This document shows, piece after piece, positions 17,578 to 26,396 of a stretch of 26,396 bases of DNA. How positions within the stretch are numbered: position 1 is the first letter of the stretch; every line of letters starts with the position of its first letter. This DNA is from Asparagopsis taxiformis (Eukaryota; Rhodophyta; Florideophyceae; Bonnemaisoniales; Bonnemaisoniaceae), in NCBI GenBank assembly GCA_030407315.1, contig JALQPE010000511.1, positions 1 through 26,396 of the forward strand. The letters run 5' to 3'. Under the pieces are notes generated by a model. That model was not told the origin of the DNA and ran no database searches. It was given only the letters and a program-made list of their open reading frames with translations. A program made the translations under genes and the position numbers.

Positions 17578-18817
17578 TCACGTAATCAACGCGTTGATCA
17601 AACGATACCTGCAAGACGACGTGCTGCAGGAGGCCTACGAAAAGGTCACGATGATCACGCAGAGTCCTAACGAGGACGAGAATCAGTACGCTGATAGACT
17701 CGACACCGCCACGCGGGCGTGTAACTACGTGTTTACGGACCGACTCCTCGTTCACCACTACGTACGTGGTTTACTGCCCTCGACGCGGGCAGCCGTGACG
17801 GAACGACTCCGGTCACTCCCCGAGCGAGAGAGGAACGACCTCACCGTTGTGAGACGATTGGCGACGGCCGAAGGAACGACCTTCCGTGCACGTACGGCAG
17901 CTGTCGCGTCAGCCGCGAAACCGAAAGTGCGGTTTCCGGTGAAGCCTACGTTGGCTATTTCCGACCACGAGTCGAGGAAGTTCGCGGACTACGATGAGTC
18001 CGCATACTTACGTAATGAACGGGCTAGCGAGCCCAGTTACCACGATGGTAACCCGAACATCCCCGCGAGGAACGATGACGACGTGTCGCTCGCTGCGGCT
18101 CACGTTGCCGAGAATTTGGAGGCGATCCTCTTTACGAACGGGCCGCCGCCCAACGATACGAAAACGGCAAACGAAAAGCCGGACGAGCTCGAAGCTCGAT
18201 TGAACCGTCCATGCGAGGACGTGCCGAAGCTCACGAGCGAGCAGACGCAATTGGCGCACTCCGTAATCCCGAATGATTACTGGACGCTGTCGTGTTGGTC
18301 ATGCCGCGAAGATGGCCACTCGACGTTTACGTGTCCGCGTCTGACGCCAGATCAACGGATCTTTTTCGCGTACAAGTACTACCTCTTCCACGTGAAGAGC
18401 AACCCACGTCAGGCTGAGTACTTCCGCCAACGAATGGCCAAACGTAACCAGGAACGACCTGGTGAGCGAGGGAACGTGACCCCGCGGAGGTACGGCACGC
18501 CGCCTACGATACTCCGAAACCCCAATCGTGACGGGGGGAGGCCCTTCGACAGGCGCCGCGGCGACTTTCGTAATGACCGACGTGACCCCCGCCCGTGGGC
18601 GAACGAACGAAATGGCCAGCGTAATGGCCGCAGCGGAGTCTACGTGACGACCTCCGCTGACGAAACACCACTCGAGGTGGAAACGAGTCACGATGGCGAA
18701 CGAGCTTCGTGGGCTCACGACGACGACGTGTCGAACGGCCCCGCGCCGGAAAACGACCAGGCGATGAAGGTCACGAGCCACCCACATCGCCTGACTACGG
18801 TGTTGGGAATGGAAAAA
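17575..18817 (+). pseudogene. gag: Ty3/gypsy-type gag fragment with zinc knuckle, opposite to pol
   Basis: The plus-strand frame encodes a retrotransposon Gag capsid part starting SWPHVINALIKRYLQDDVLQ. It continues QSPNEDENQYADRL, VHHYVRGLLPSTRAAV and ERERNDLTVVRRLATAEG. At ~18293-18334 is a CCHC zinc knuckle, CWSCREDGHSTFTC (CX2CX4HX4C). The C-terminal third is rich in Arg, Asn and Gly, as in RNA-binding Gag tails. The open frame formally begins at 17222, but its first ~118 codons are antisense to RT and should be discarded. The Gag N terminus is missing, and the frame ends inside the Element 2 terminus (TAAATTTACTG adds SKFTV and a stop). Base composition resembles the neighbouring pol, so it probably belongs to the same family or element. 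Confidence 0.85.
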
Positions 18818-19170
18818 GACAGTAAATTTACTGTCTGAGACAGTAAAAATTACTGTCTGGCCAAGACAGTGCGCGGAGACAGTAAAATTTACTGTCTGGA
18901 AATTTCAGAATACTGCTGCAGCAGTAAACTGGCACGAAATCTGGACAGTACCAAAAACAATAAAATTTACTGTCCAGAACAGTAAATTTTACTGTCCGGA
19001 AGTGTTGCCGCCAGACAGTATGTGCAGACAGTACATTTTACTGTCTGAGGCAGTGCATTGTATTGTAGTACTGCACTGTCTGGGGAAATCTGTAGACAGT
19101 AGTGTAGATAGCAAATTGTATTGTCTGTGGGTAGTACCGTGCATTGGTTCACAACACTGTCTGGTGGAGT
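18818..19170. repeat. Left terminus of Element 2 with subterminal GACAGTA/TACTGTC repeats
   Basis: About 350 bp contain many GACAGTA and TACTGTC copies in both orientations, including TTTACTGTCTGAGACAGTAA and AACAGTAAATTTTACTGTCC. The length of the zone matches the left terminus of Element 1 (~355 bp), but nearly every copy has GACAGT/ACTGTC where Element 1 has GGCAGT/ACTGCC. Confidence 0.8.
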
Positions 19171-19716
19171 GGACTTGAGAGGAAATATGGAGCATAGTAT
19201 TGGTGTGAAGGTAAATATTGGAATGGTGTGTGGTATACGACTATAGTAATTGTGATAGTAATTGTGATGGTGCTTTACAGATAGTTGGGTGCAGGGAAGC
19301 TAGATGTTGAATAGGACGTAGAATGAAAGATTGGGAAGATTGAACATATCTGGTTTGTCTCACCGTAAGGAGAGAATGTACAGAGTAGCTATATTATGTT
19401 GAGTTTAGCATTTCAAATTATACTTATCTATCTTTGCATTGAAAGTGTCGAGTAGGAGACGTCAGTCTGGTAGCGAGGTGTGGTATGCACAGGACGTGGG
19501 TGGTGGCAAAGGAAAGAATACGCACCATCCACCACTAAATTATGAAAAATAACCGTTACGGAGCACTGGGAAGCATTATTATTATGTAGAGTAGAACAGG
19601 ATGGATGCATCCACTGGAATGATATTTGCTACAACACTGCTGTACTAAGCGTGACATCCTTCCTTCAAAGCACTTCTCCACTTCTCCTTTTAGCAAACTC
19701 CAATTGCAAGTTCAAC
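19171..19716. promoter_or_regulatory. Non-coding leader before Element 2 ORF1
   Basis: No gene is supported. By position it holds the promoter and 5' leader of ORF1. A partial direct repeat AGTAATTGTGATAGTAATTGTGAT lies at ~19244-19268 (repeat unit AGTAATTGTGAT). The pyrimidine-rich stretch just before the ATG (TTCCTTC...CTTCTCCTTTTAG near 19660-19693) could be an intron 3' end, unproven. Confidence 0.3.
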
Positions 19717-21243
19717 ATGAATCCCGAAACCTCCGTAAGCATCGCCGCATTTTCCGAAATAACGCGTGAGGGATTTTCGAACATCACTGCAGAGCTGAAA
19801 GCCCTGAGTGATAAAATGGATGCCGTCGAGAAGAGCACCATTCAATTATGCGAGACTCTCGGAAATGTCGCCAAGACTGTCTCCATGCTGAACACCGATA
19901 TGCAGGAGGTCAAGAGCATTGTCGATGGGCTTCTGAGCCAGGGAAAAGGACATCCGAAGAAGATCGCCTCCGAGAAGGACAGGGAACGTCTCCGCATTGC
20001 GCAGGATGCGGAGAAATCGTTCACGTTCGAAATGGTGTGTGCTGTGCTGTGTGCTGTTGTTCCAACGTACACGAAGGCAATGGTGGATAAGAGGGATAGG
20101 CATTTCAACGGATGCCAACTAATCAATACGCTGATGTTCGCCAGGCAGAGCAATGAGCGAAAGGATGTGTTCAATAGGACGCTTGCCGGCCGGAACCACA
20201 TTGAATTGCGCTGCCGAGTTGTGACCTCTTTAATCAAGAATACTTGTGAAAACAATTCTTTCAGACAGGTAGGAGGCCGTTCCAGCTCCAATGGAACGTC
20301 GGAAGGTATCGAACGGTGGAGGGCGCGGGGGTATGTGACTACCGGGACCATTGAGGAGACAATTCGCGGAACGGACTCTGCTCGCATGGATGGAATGCAT
20401 GGGACGTCCGAGGGAAGTGATGGGGCCGCTCGAAAGCAGAAGCGAAGAAAGGTTGGTGACAATGGGCCGTTGCACAGAAAGGAGGTAGGCATCACTGTGA
20501 CGAAATCGGCACTGACAGCAGTGACCGGGTTTATGAACAAGTCCAGAGATCATGTGCGAAACCGGTTCATCCGAGATCTTGGATTCGTTCTATACAGTGG
20601 GTTTCAAGGTTCAGTCCGAATAGAGCATCATTTGCACGAAGGTGGGCTGGACATTGAGTCAGTTCCAAGTCTGTACTCGGCGCAGAGGAAAATGAATGCA
20701 GCGGAGCGTGCAGCAATGGATGACAAGAATATGAAGATTCTTCGCGACTTCATTGCGTTGCGAAAAGAAATGCTATTCAAAGTCGAGTACGAAGTTCAAA
20801 TAATTGGAGAACCGGACAAGAGGTTTTTGACTAGGAGGATCAATTCAGTAGAGGTTGCACTGAACTTTGCAGTCGCCTACACGCAATGTTCTGATAAGAA
20901 CATGTTCCTGCGACGTTCAGAACACTCCTTGCAATTCATCTACATACTTGCATACGGGTTCCGAACGATTTTGAAATTTCAAAGTGGAACAGAGGTGGAA
21001 GGAGCGCAAATCCGGGAAATCAATGAAGCAGTGAAACTGCTTCTTCCCGGGGAGCGGGTGAGTAGTCGGTTCATGAATGAGGAGGTTTTGACTATATCGC
21101 GTGATAGATATGAAGAACTGAATGTAGACGATGGGAGGGAATCAGTGCTGGAGGAGAGCTTCAGGTCTATGGAAGAGGACGGAGGAGATGCAGAATATGT
21201 GAAGGTATTCGTCGATGATGAAATCGAGAATGAAGGGGAGTAG
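19717..21243 (+). CDS. Element 2 ORF1: 508-aa homologue of Element 1 ORF1
   Basis: This is the second member of the unrecognised family. The frame opens at GTG 19651, but ATG 19717 aligns with the start of the Element 1 protein and gives 508 residues. Shared blocks: REGF (17-20), DRERLRIAQ (88-96), CAVLCAVVP (108-116), GCQLINTLMFARQSN (132-146), IELRCRVVTSL (162-172), GFMNKSRDHVRNRF (271-284), FLRRSEHSLQFIYILAYG (397-414), KFQSG (420-424), NEEVLTISRDRYEELN (454-469) and YVKVFVDDE (494-502). A basic RKQKRRK (239-245) replaces RKRRK of Element 1 in a variable, low-complexity region, and the C-terminal tail is acidic. The N-terminal ~75 residues look like coiled coil. The two proteins are clearly homologous yet far from identical, and both are fully open. 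Function is unknown; nuclear DNA-binding or transposase activity is inferred only from context. Confidence 0.8.
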   Translation: MNPETSVSIAAFSEITREGFSNITAELKALSDKMDAVEKSTIQLCETLGNVAKTVSMLNTDMQEVKSIVDGLLSQGKGHPKKIASEKDRERLRIAQDAEKSFTFEMVCAVLCAVVPTYTKAMVDKRDRHFNGCQLINTLMFARQSNERKDVFNRTLAGRNHIELRCRVVTSLIKNTCENNSFRQVGGRSSSNGTSEGIERWRARGYVTTGTIEETIRGTDSARMDGMHGTSEGSDGAARKQKRRKVGDNGPLHRKEVGITVTKSALTAVTGFMNKSRDHVRNRFIRDLGFVLYSGFQGSVRIEHHLHEGGLDIESVPSLYSAQRKMNAAERAAMDDKNMKILRDFIALRKEMLFKVEYEVQIIGEPDKRFLTRRINSVEVALNFAVAYTQCSDKNMFLRRSEHSLQFIYILAYGFRTILKFQSGTEVEGAQIREINEAVKLLLPGERVSSRFMNEEVLTISRDRYEELNVDDGRESVLEESFRSMEEDGGDAEYVKVFVDDEIENEGE

Positions 21244-21469
21244 TATCGGATGAAACCAGTTTCGGTGTAGTAGACGAAGAATGAAGAAATAAAATGTCTG
21301 TTGAGTTGAATTTTGTAATAGATGGAAGTAGATAGATGCGAGACATCAGGAAACCAGTCAGACGATAGTGTCAAGTCGAAGGAAAAGCGCAGAGACAGGT
21401 AGTGGAATAGTCGAAGTAGGAAGGGGCGAGGATATCCGTCTTTACTAGAAATTGATGGCCACAGGAGCT
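21244..21469. other. Convergent intergenic region of Element 2
   Basis: A 226-bp gap lies between the stop of ORF1 and the stop of ORF2. AATAAA at 21288-21293 is a candidate polyadenylation signal for ORF1. Nothing else was seen. Confidence 0.4.
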
Positions 21470-22877
21470 CTAGAATGGAATACCCAGGAACAGGATAACT
21501 ACGGATAGGTGTGCTTTATCATTTTGCTCCGAACTGCAGGTGGCAGGTGGAGGAGAGGGTGGGTGGGTAGTGTCTGAATCCGCATTGAAGCCAAGACGAG
21601 AGATAGCCTCATAGCCAATGTCTTCAAGCTCCTGGCATGTAGTAGTACCACTGAAAATACAGCAAGGTAAGCGTAGATGTAGTGTACCAAACGTCTCTGC
21701 GGTTGATAGAGGCTGGAAAGTGCTGTAACAAGCTCGGCGCTGAATACGTCTCCACAGTAACGAAAACGTTGCTCCATAGGTAACAGTAGCCTTATCACGT
21801 AGGTGGAAAGAGTCCACGATGCTAGACTGTGATAGTTGGCTAAGACATAGGGGATGTAAAAATGTATTGTTGACATGGTCAAACTCGTAGGAGTCTCTGC
21901 AAAGAACTGTCATACGTTGGTCTGGGCTGGACAGGACGTAAGCAGATGAGCCGACGAGAAATGCGGAAGAAGGAGCATCATGAGAGCAATCAACGTCGAC
22001 TAGATTTCCTAAAATTCGGACAATCGATGAGCTGCCTCCATCGCGTTCCGCCCTGCTCTTCACCAATATTTTCTGGAACCCGTGTTGCGAGGTACCTATG
22101 GAGTTACATAGTGCCTGAAAGGTGGGGAAAATGATGGAAAGATCCGACTCATTTCCAGAGGGAAAGGTGATGTCCTCAAAGGACGGCTGGAAGAGAACGT
22201 CACGATTCTCTTTCGCCTTGAATTGAATGGCAATAGTGCGGAATTGAGCAAGGGAGCAGTCAGCCTGTACTCTGATTTCTTCTTGCGATGTTTGTCGCAT
22301 TCCCCTGGAGTGCTCGGATTTTGTCATCCGGAGGGAGAGGGGCTTGTCCGTGTACACACCAAGCTTCTGAAACAGAATGCTACATACAGTCAGAGCAGAG
22401 GAGGTCATGGAGCTGTTGGAATCGAATGGAGGGGGAAGAGGATGTTTGGCAGCTGACTCCAGCTTTTCCAATCTTGCCAGCATTTCTGCTATGGTCTTCT
22501 TCATTTGATCCGCAGTGCAATCTTGAAGGATGCCGCGGTGGCGGTGGCGAGTGTGGTCAATGCCGTAGTCCGGGTCTCTCTCTGCTGGGGATGCAGGTGA
22601 GTCCATACTGCGAAGCTCACCACTTCGCCACGGGAGAACCCTTCCGGAATCCTTGTCGACGAGCTCATTACGATCTGAAATCTTGACTTGAGAAAGGTAG
22701 AATCGAAACCATATTCAGCTTTGTATTCGAGCAATGCATGGAGGAATGGGTCTGTTTCAGTCTTGACCTGAGTAATTTCCTTGACGATTGCAGACCACCA
22801 CACAATTTTCGTTTCCTCCCAAACGGCTGAAGTTCCCATTGAATTTCTATAACGTCGTTTGGAGCGAGAGGAAGCAT
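21470..22877 (-). CDS. Element 2 ORF2: unrecognised protein, possibly spliced or frameshifted near its start
   Basis: The main frame (22606-21470) encodes 378 residues. A predicted coiled coil QMKKTIAEMLARLEKLESAA lies at ~34-53. A probably beta-rich body follows, with GSSSIVRILG (191-200), AFLVGSSAYVLS (215-226) and RLPCCIFSGTTTCQELEDIG near the C terminus. The blocks recur in the decayed Element 1 copy, which confirms that this strand and frame are coding. Upstream, a second minus frame (22839-22501) contains VWEETKIVWWSAIVKEITQV and FLKSRFQIVMSS. A third contains MLPLAPNDVIEIQW from ATG 22877. Together they read like one N-terminal region, with frame changes near 22600 and 22825. A very short intron starting GTGAGC at ~22621 or frameshifts could explain this. 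The DVIEIQW...WWSAIV pattern is vaguely Tudor/PWWP-like, a weak guess. It is convergent with ORF1, 227 bp apart. Confidence 0.6.
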
Positions 22878-23270
22878 GTTGGGATAGCTATGGGATAGAA
22901 TTGTTGTATTAGTGAAAGCCTAACCGTTACCTTCTGCTAAAGAGTAGTATATACTAGGAGGATTGGAAAGGTCGAGAAGAGATGTTTAGGTGGTGTAGAA
23001 ATAGAATGGACAATTGACAAAATTGACACGTCAGTGTGGATGATGTCTGCCATGAACTGATTGCAGCATAAAATTTGATGTGAATAATCGTTCTAGAAGT
23101 GAATGTCGGATGCATACGATTGGACTACAAAGATACGCTTAGAGATGTTACGGGGCCCAATAAATTGCATGGAAAAATATTTTGAGTATTACTTTAGTAT
23201 TACATTGATTATTGAGCTAACAGTCGATGTAGTTATCTTGTAAAGGTTCGGACAGGGGTGGAAAGGAAAC
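22878..23270. other. Upstream region of Element 2 ORF2, no gene seen
   Basis: This AT-rich stretch should include the ORF2 promoter by position. I see no ORF, RNA gene or terminal repeat. The composition changes to GC-richer, LTR-like sequence at about 23270, which I take as the approximate insertion point of the next element; this boundary is uncertain. Confidence 0.35.
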
Positions 23271-24407
23271 AGCCACCGAAGTGCTACCACTCGCTGACAC
23301 TTTGTTTTAAACAACCAACTTCTGCTTTGTGTAGCAGGTAGAAAATCCGCTAGAGCGGCAAACCACCCGACAGGTGTCCCGAGCCTCGGTAGAGGAAGTG
23401 GTAGAGCAGATGAACCTTATAGGTACCCGGCGGGTAGTCTCGTGAGAGAGAAGGTGTCGTTACCCGGAGGGGGTTGTGTGACAAAGGGGTGCTCACGCGA
23501 GAGGCGTATTAATGGAGCAAGATGACGTAATCCGTCGAGCTGTTGGCTAACCCTAAGGTTTTCCCGGAGAGGGGTTGAACAATAGGTATGCGAACACTGT
23601 TCCAGTGGGTCGTAATTCCACTTGAGTTTACGTTACTCTAGAAACCGTGCCTACTGGCTATTCCAGTGGCAGTTTTATACTAAGTCTACTGTAAGCTAGG
23701 GTTAGTGGTTAGGAATAAATATCCAGTTAGTGACCAATCAGAACCCAATTACTGGCGCTCGCCTACCGCGAGGTCATTGCCAATAGGCTTACATTGTAAT
23801 GGACGGCTGATCAGCCTAAGTTAAATTTTGCCCTTGTGGGGTCTTGGCCGGGGCCGATAGGCCCGGGTGGGGTTATTTGTCAGCCTTAGCTTGTCCTAAG
23901 TATAGGAAACACGCCAGTTGGCTGGTGCCTTCTGATTGGCACATCCCGTAAGTGGGTACCCAATAGGGAAGCGACACGGCTCGATCAGCGAGGACCGCCA
24001 GGCGGTACGACACGGCCCCCTCCTGAGAGATTTGTCGTCCCGACAAAATTTGATCAAATAAAATTACAATTTTTGGCTGTGGCCGTTGCATTGTGCAATT
24101 CAAAATTTTCCCGCGCGCGGCGCGTGCACACTAAATGTGTTGTCCATCCGACTCTTCCCGAGTCCCGCCCGACCGTTTCCTATTGGAATTCATACCTGTT
24201 TCAGGTTCATCCTCATCCTAACGCAACACAGCGTATTCACCCTTTCGGTGTCCAACTGCGTCCACGCATTCGCGTCCTTTCCATTATCCCTCAAAGGGTT
24301 TTTGCGTCCATCTGCTAAATAATTAGCCGCGCGATCGCACGAGCGGTGCCAATTCGAGGCTTGCATTTGCCGATTCGGCCCATTGCCTCGCCATCCCCCT
24401 TCCTGGG
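23270..24407 (+). mobile_element. Putative 5' LTR and untranslated leader of a second LTR retroelement (gypsy B)
   Basis: There is no coding capacity. The sequence differs in composition from Element 2 and leads directly into a gag-like region. CCAAT/ATTGG motifs (ACCAATCAGAACCCAATTAC near 23738, TTGCCAATAGG near 23779), AATAAA-like signals and short GC-rich palindromes occur, as is usual in LTRs. Only one copy lies in the window, so LTR ends and a primer-binding site cannot be fixed. Confidence 0.35.
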
Positions 24408-26396
24408 TTGAATAACGCAGCTCCCTCCCGGAGACTTAAGCCAATAGGCCGCTCATTCGTCCCGCTTCAGGGTTTTTATCCACGTCCGTCACCGCCTCTA
24501 CTGGCTTCCAGGATGTCCCCTCGAGCTCCGATACAATTCGAATCCTCTGAAGAGGAAGGAGACAATATGGGTTCGCCCAACCGTCCTACCACACGCTCCA
24601 GCGTTCGCCGTCTCACGACTCGCCACCAGGCTTCCTCTTCCCGCACCGGGGTCCCGCCTAAACCGGCTAAGTCTTCGTCGACTTCAGCGCCACGCGTGCC
24701 GTCAGCCACCGCGGCTCAATCGCAAACGCGAACGCGTTCGACTGCCGCCAAAGGCACCGCTGATCCAGCGTCGCCTGCTGGCAAGGTTGCGAGTGCGCAA
24801 GCACGTTCCGAAGAGACGGTCCCCCCCTACCAGGGCAAGCGCACAAGAGCGCGACTCTGTTCCGGCTGAATCGCCTGCTTCCCCGAAGCCTTCCACCCCA
24901 GTGGCAAGTGTCAAACCGTCATCGGTTAATCCGCCGTCACGCGAAGGTGAGTCATCGAAGGCCACCGGCCCGTCCCCAAGGGGAGCCATGCCGGCCGACA
25001 CCGAGGAGGTGATAGAAGTCGTTCGCCGAGGGAGGCGCTACGCCCAGGCCAACAAGGCAGCCGAACGTCAGGCCTTCGCCAAGTTCGCGTCCGATTACTT
25101 CTCGTCCTTCCGCCCAGGCGGCTCGTACCTCTTCTGGTCATGACGCTTCAGCGAATCCCTATGAGGACTATGGTCGCCGCAACCAGCAGATACTGGCGAC
25201 GCTCGAACGCGTAGGAAGAAGAATTGCGTCGAGGGCTGCTCGAGCAGAAGCGAGAAGGCTGCAGCCGAGAAGGCTAATGCTCAACTGTAGAGAAGGTTCT
25301 AGACCCATATGCCTCTACTGGCAGAGTTACCCGAAGTGGGTCTGGTGCGGCTGCCGCCGATGCCTCTGTAGGCGTAAGACTGTCGGCCACCGCCTTAGTT
25401 GACCCTTACGCGGTTGCGTCTGCTCCAGCACCAGCTGTTCGTCACACGACACTCCCCCTCGGGCACCTAAGCCGACTGCCAATTGGCGCTCCATGGGAGA
25501 ATTCTACCCAGCCAATGCTGATGAACTGGTGGTATTCGACTCGCAAGCCTTGCCTCTCAGGCGTGAGCTCGCCGCTCCTGGGGAACACTACCCGTTTGCG
25601 CGACTCCCTCGTAGGGACTTTACGGGATCGTCCGAGAAGCGAGTTACGTCTGCGATAGCTTCTCATGAGCTCCCTCCGGGGTCAAAACCATCAGGTTCAA
25701 AACGAACTGTTGGTCGGCTTACGCCCGTCTCCCTTCGAGTCGCCTATGCGTCACTTCCGTGTCCCCCAACGCTATGCAGCGACAGGACTTTCCTGCTCCA
25801 TCCGGAGATGCGCTCTACGTCGAACGTATGAATCGTCGCTTGTTCCAAGAAGGATCGTACCAAGGCTCCGTAGCGGACATGCCGATGATTCGGTCTCGCT
25901 GGTTGCGTCCTCCACGTCCCGATACGGGTAGCTAGGAGCATCATATGCGTTTGCACGCTAGGGTTACTTCCTGAAGGATGGGGCGTCAGGTGACGCGCGA
26001 ACGATTATCGCGTGTTCGCGCACCGTCATGGTAGCTCTGCTGAGCCGGCCACTAGGCACATGAAGGTAGCTAGGGAAGCTTTGGACCCGCTATGGGATGA
26101 TCCCACTTGGGAAGGCAAGTCATCTCCACCGATGTGTTTGCCCGTTGCCGACCCTCCGTCGCGGGTGTATTTCCATAATTCCGCTCTTCGCGACGCGCCC
26201 GAATGGCGATGGACAGGTCCGATCGTACCTCGAGTTGGAGAGGGATATCTTATAGGGATCGAGTTGGCTCGTACCGCCGAGACGCGGGTTTTGTGCCGGT
26301 GATGGCGGAGGAACTCCTCAATAGGGTGAGCAGTACTTGGTACGATATCCCGAAGGTTCCGGTGTCGGATGTGGTCCCCTATAGTCGGGAGTTACC
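24408..26396 (+). pseudogene. Decayed gag-like region of gypsy B, running off the window
   Basis: The first open frame (24408-24869, 153 codons) encodes a Ser/Thr/Pro/Arg-rich, disordered protein. The acidic motif FESSEEEGDN and RPTTRSSVRRL are typical of an N-terminal Gag tail. A seven-base C run at ~24826 coincides with a frame change into 24787-25143, which holds VIEVVRRGRRYAQANKAAER and SDYFSSFRPG. The next recognisable piece reads PYEDYGRRNQQILATLERV, a helical segment. Later plus-strand pieces (25493-25830, 26012-26302, with VYFHNSALRDAPEWRWTGPI) are separated by stops. No zinc knuckle or pol motif is reached before the edge, so assignment to an LTR retroelement rests on composition, layout and the preceding LTR-like DNA. 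It could also be another repetitive gene. Confidence 0.45.

Larger units (their letters stand above)
18818..23270. mobile_element. Element 2: second member of the Element 1 family, right end not seen
   Basis: The left terminus GACAGTAAATTTACTGTCTG, then AGACAGTAAAAATTACTGTC, follows the same plan as Element 1 with A/T in place of one G/C per motif. It interrupts gag. Inside are intact ORF1 (plus) and ORF2 (minus) in the same convergent arrangement as Element 1, but without captured genes between them. The matching right terminus does not occur in the window. The element is probably interrupted by the LTR-type element whose sequence begins around 23270, or its right end lies outside. Confidence 0.7.

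Noticed and set aside
19842..20540. 232-codon minus-strand ORF inside Element 2 ORF1
   Set aside because: It is antisense to a protein conserved between both elements, and the opposite strand of Element 1 ORF1 gives no matching protein.

Overview
The window is eukaryotic nuclear DNA built of nested mobile elements. Support for a eukaryote: Ty3/gypsy pol and gag, fragments of strictly eukaryotic genes (ALG12-like, SHPRH-like), and a GT-AG spliceosomal intron. I cannot place the lineage; an alga or other protist is only a guess. No bacterial-type operon, rRNA or tRNA was seen.

Layout. (1) A decayed Ty3/gypsy element (gypsy A) runs on the minus strand. Its integrase piece is at 1-~628 and its RT/RNase H piece at 15665-~17577. 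(2) Between these pieces, in the RNase H-integrase linker, lies a ~15.0 kb insertion (Element 1, ~629-15664). It is bounded by matching inverted termini built of palindromic GGCAGTA/TACTGCC motifs. (3) Immediately right of gypsy A pol, a gag fragment reads in the opposite direction (~17578-18817), so gag and pol are head-to-head. (4) This gag is interrupted at ~18818 by Element 2, whose terminus has the same plan as Element 1 but the motif GACAGTA/TACTGTC. (5) Element 2 is followed, and probably interrupted, by a second LTR-type element (gypsy B), with a putative LTR/leader at ~23270-24400 and a decayed gag-like region running off the right edge.

Elements 1 and 2 share two convergent genes that I do not recognise. 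ORF1 (plus strand) is intact in both, 507 and 508 aa from the first ATG, with N-terminal helical, basic central and acidic C-terminal parts. ORF2 (minus strand) is largely open in Element 2 and a frameshifted relic in Element 1. The pairing of this gene pair with element-specific subterminal repeats suggests an undescribed DNA transposon family, or one I cannot name.

Element 1 also carries decayed pieces of what look like captured host genes: the 3' end of a beta-GalNAc-transferase-like gene (-), an ALG12-like mannosyltransferase with an intron (-), a possible VMA22/CCDC115-like first exon (+) divergent from ALG12, and an SHPRH-like RING/helicase fragment (+). Three tandem arrays of ~118-bp units, each made of two alternating palindromes, lie between these pieces; two share a ~40-bp leader. 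Almost everything in the window is broken except ORF1.
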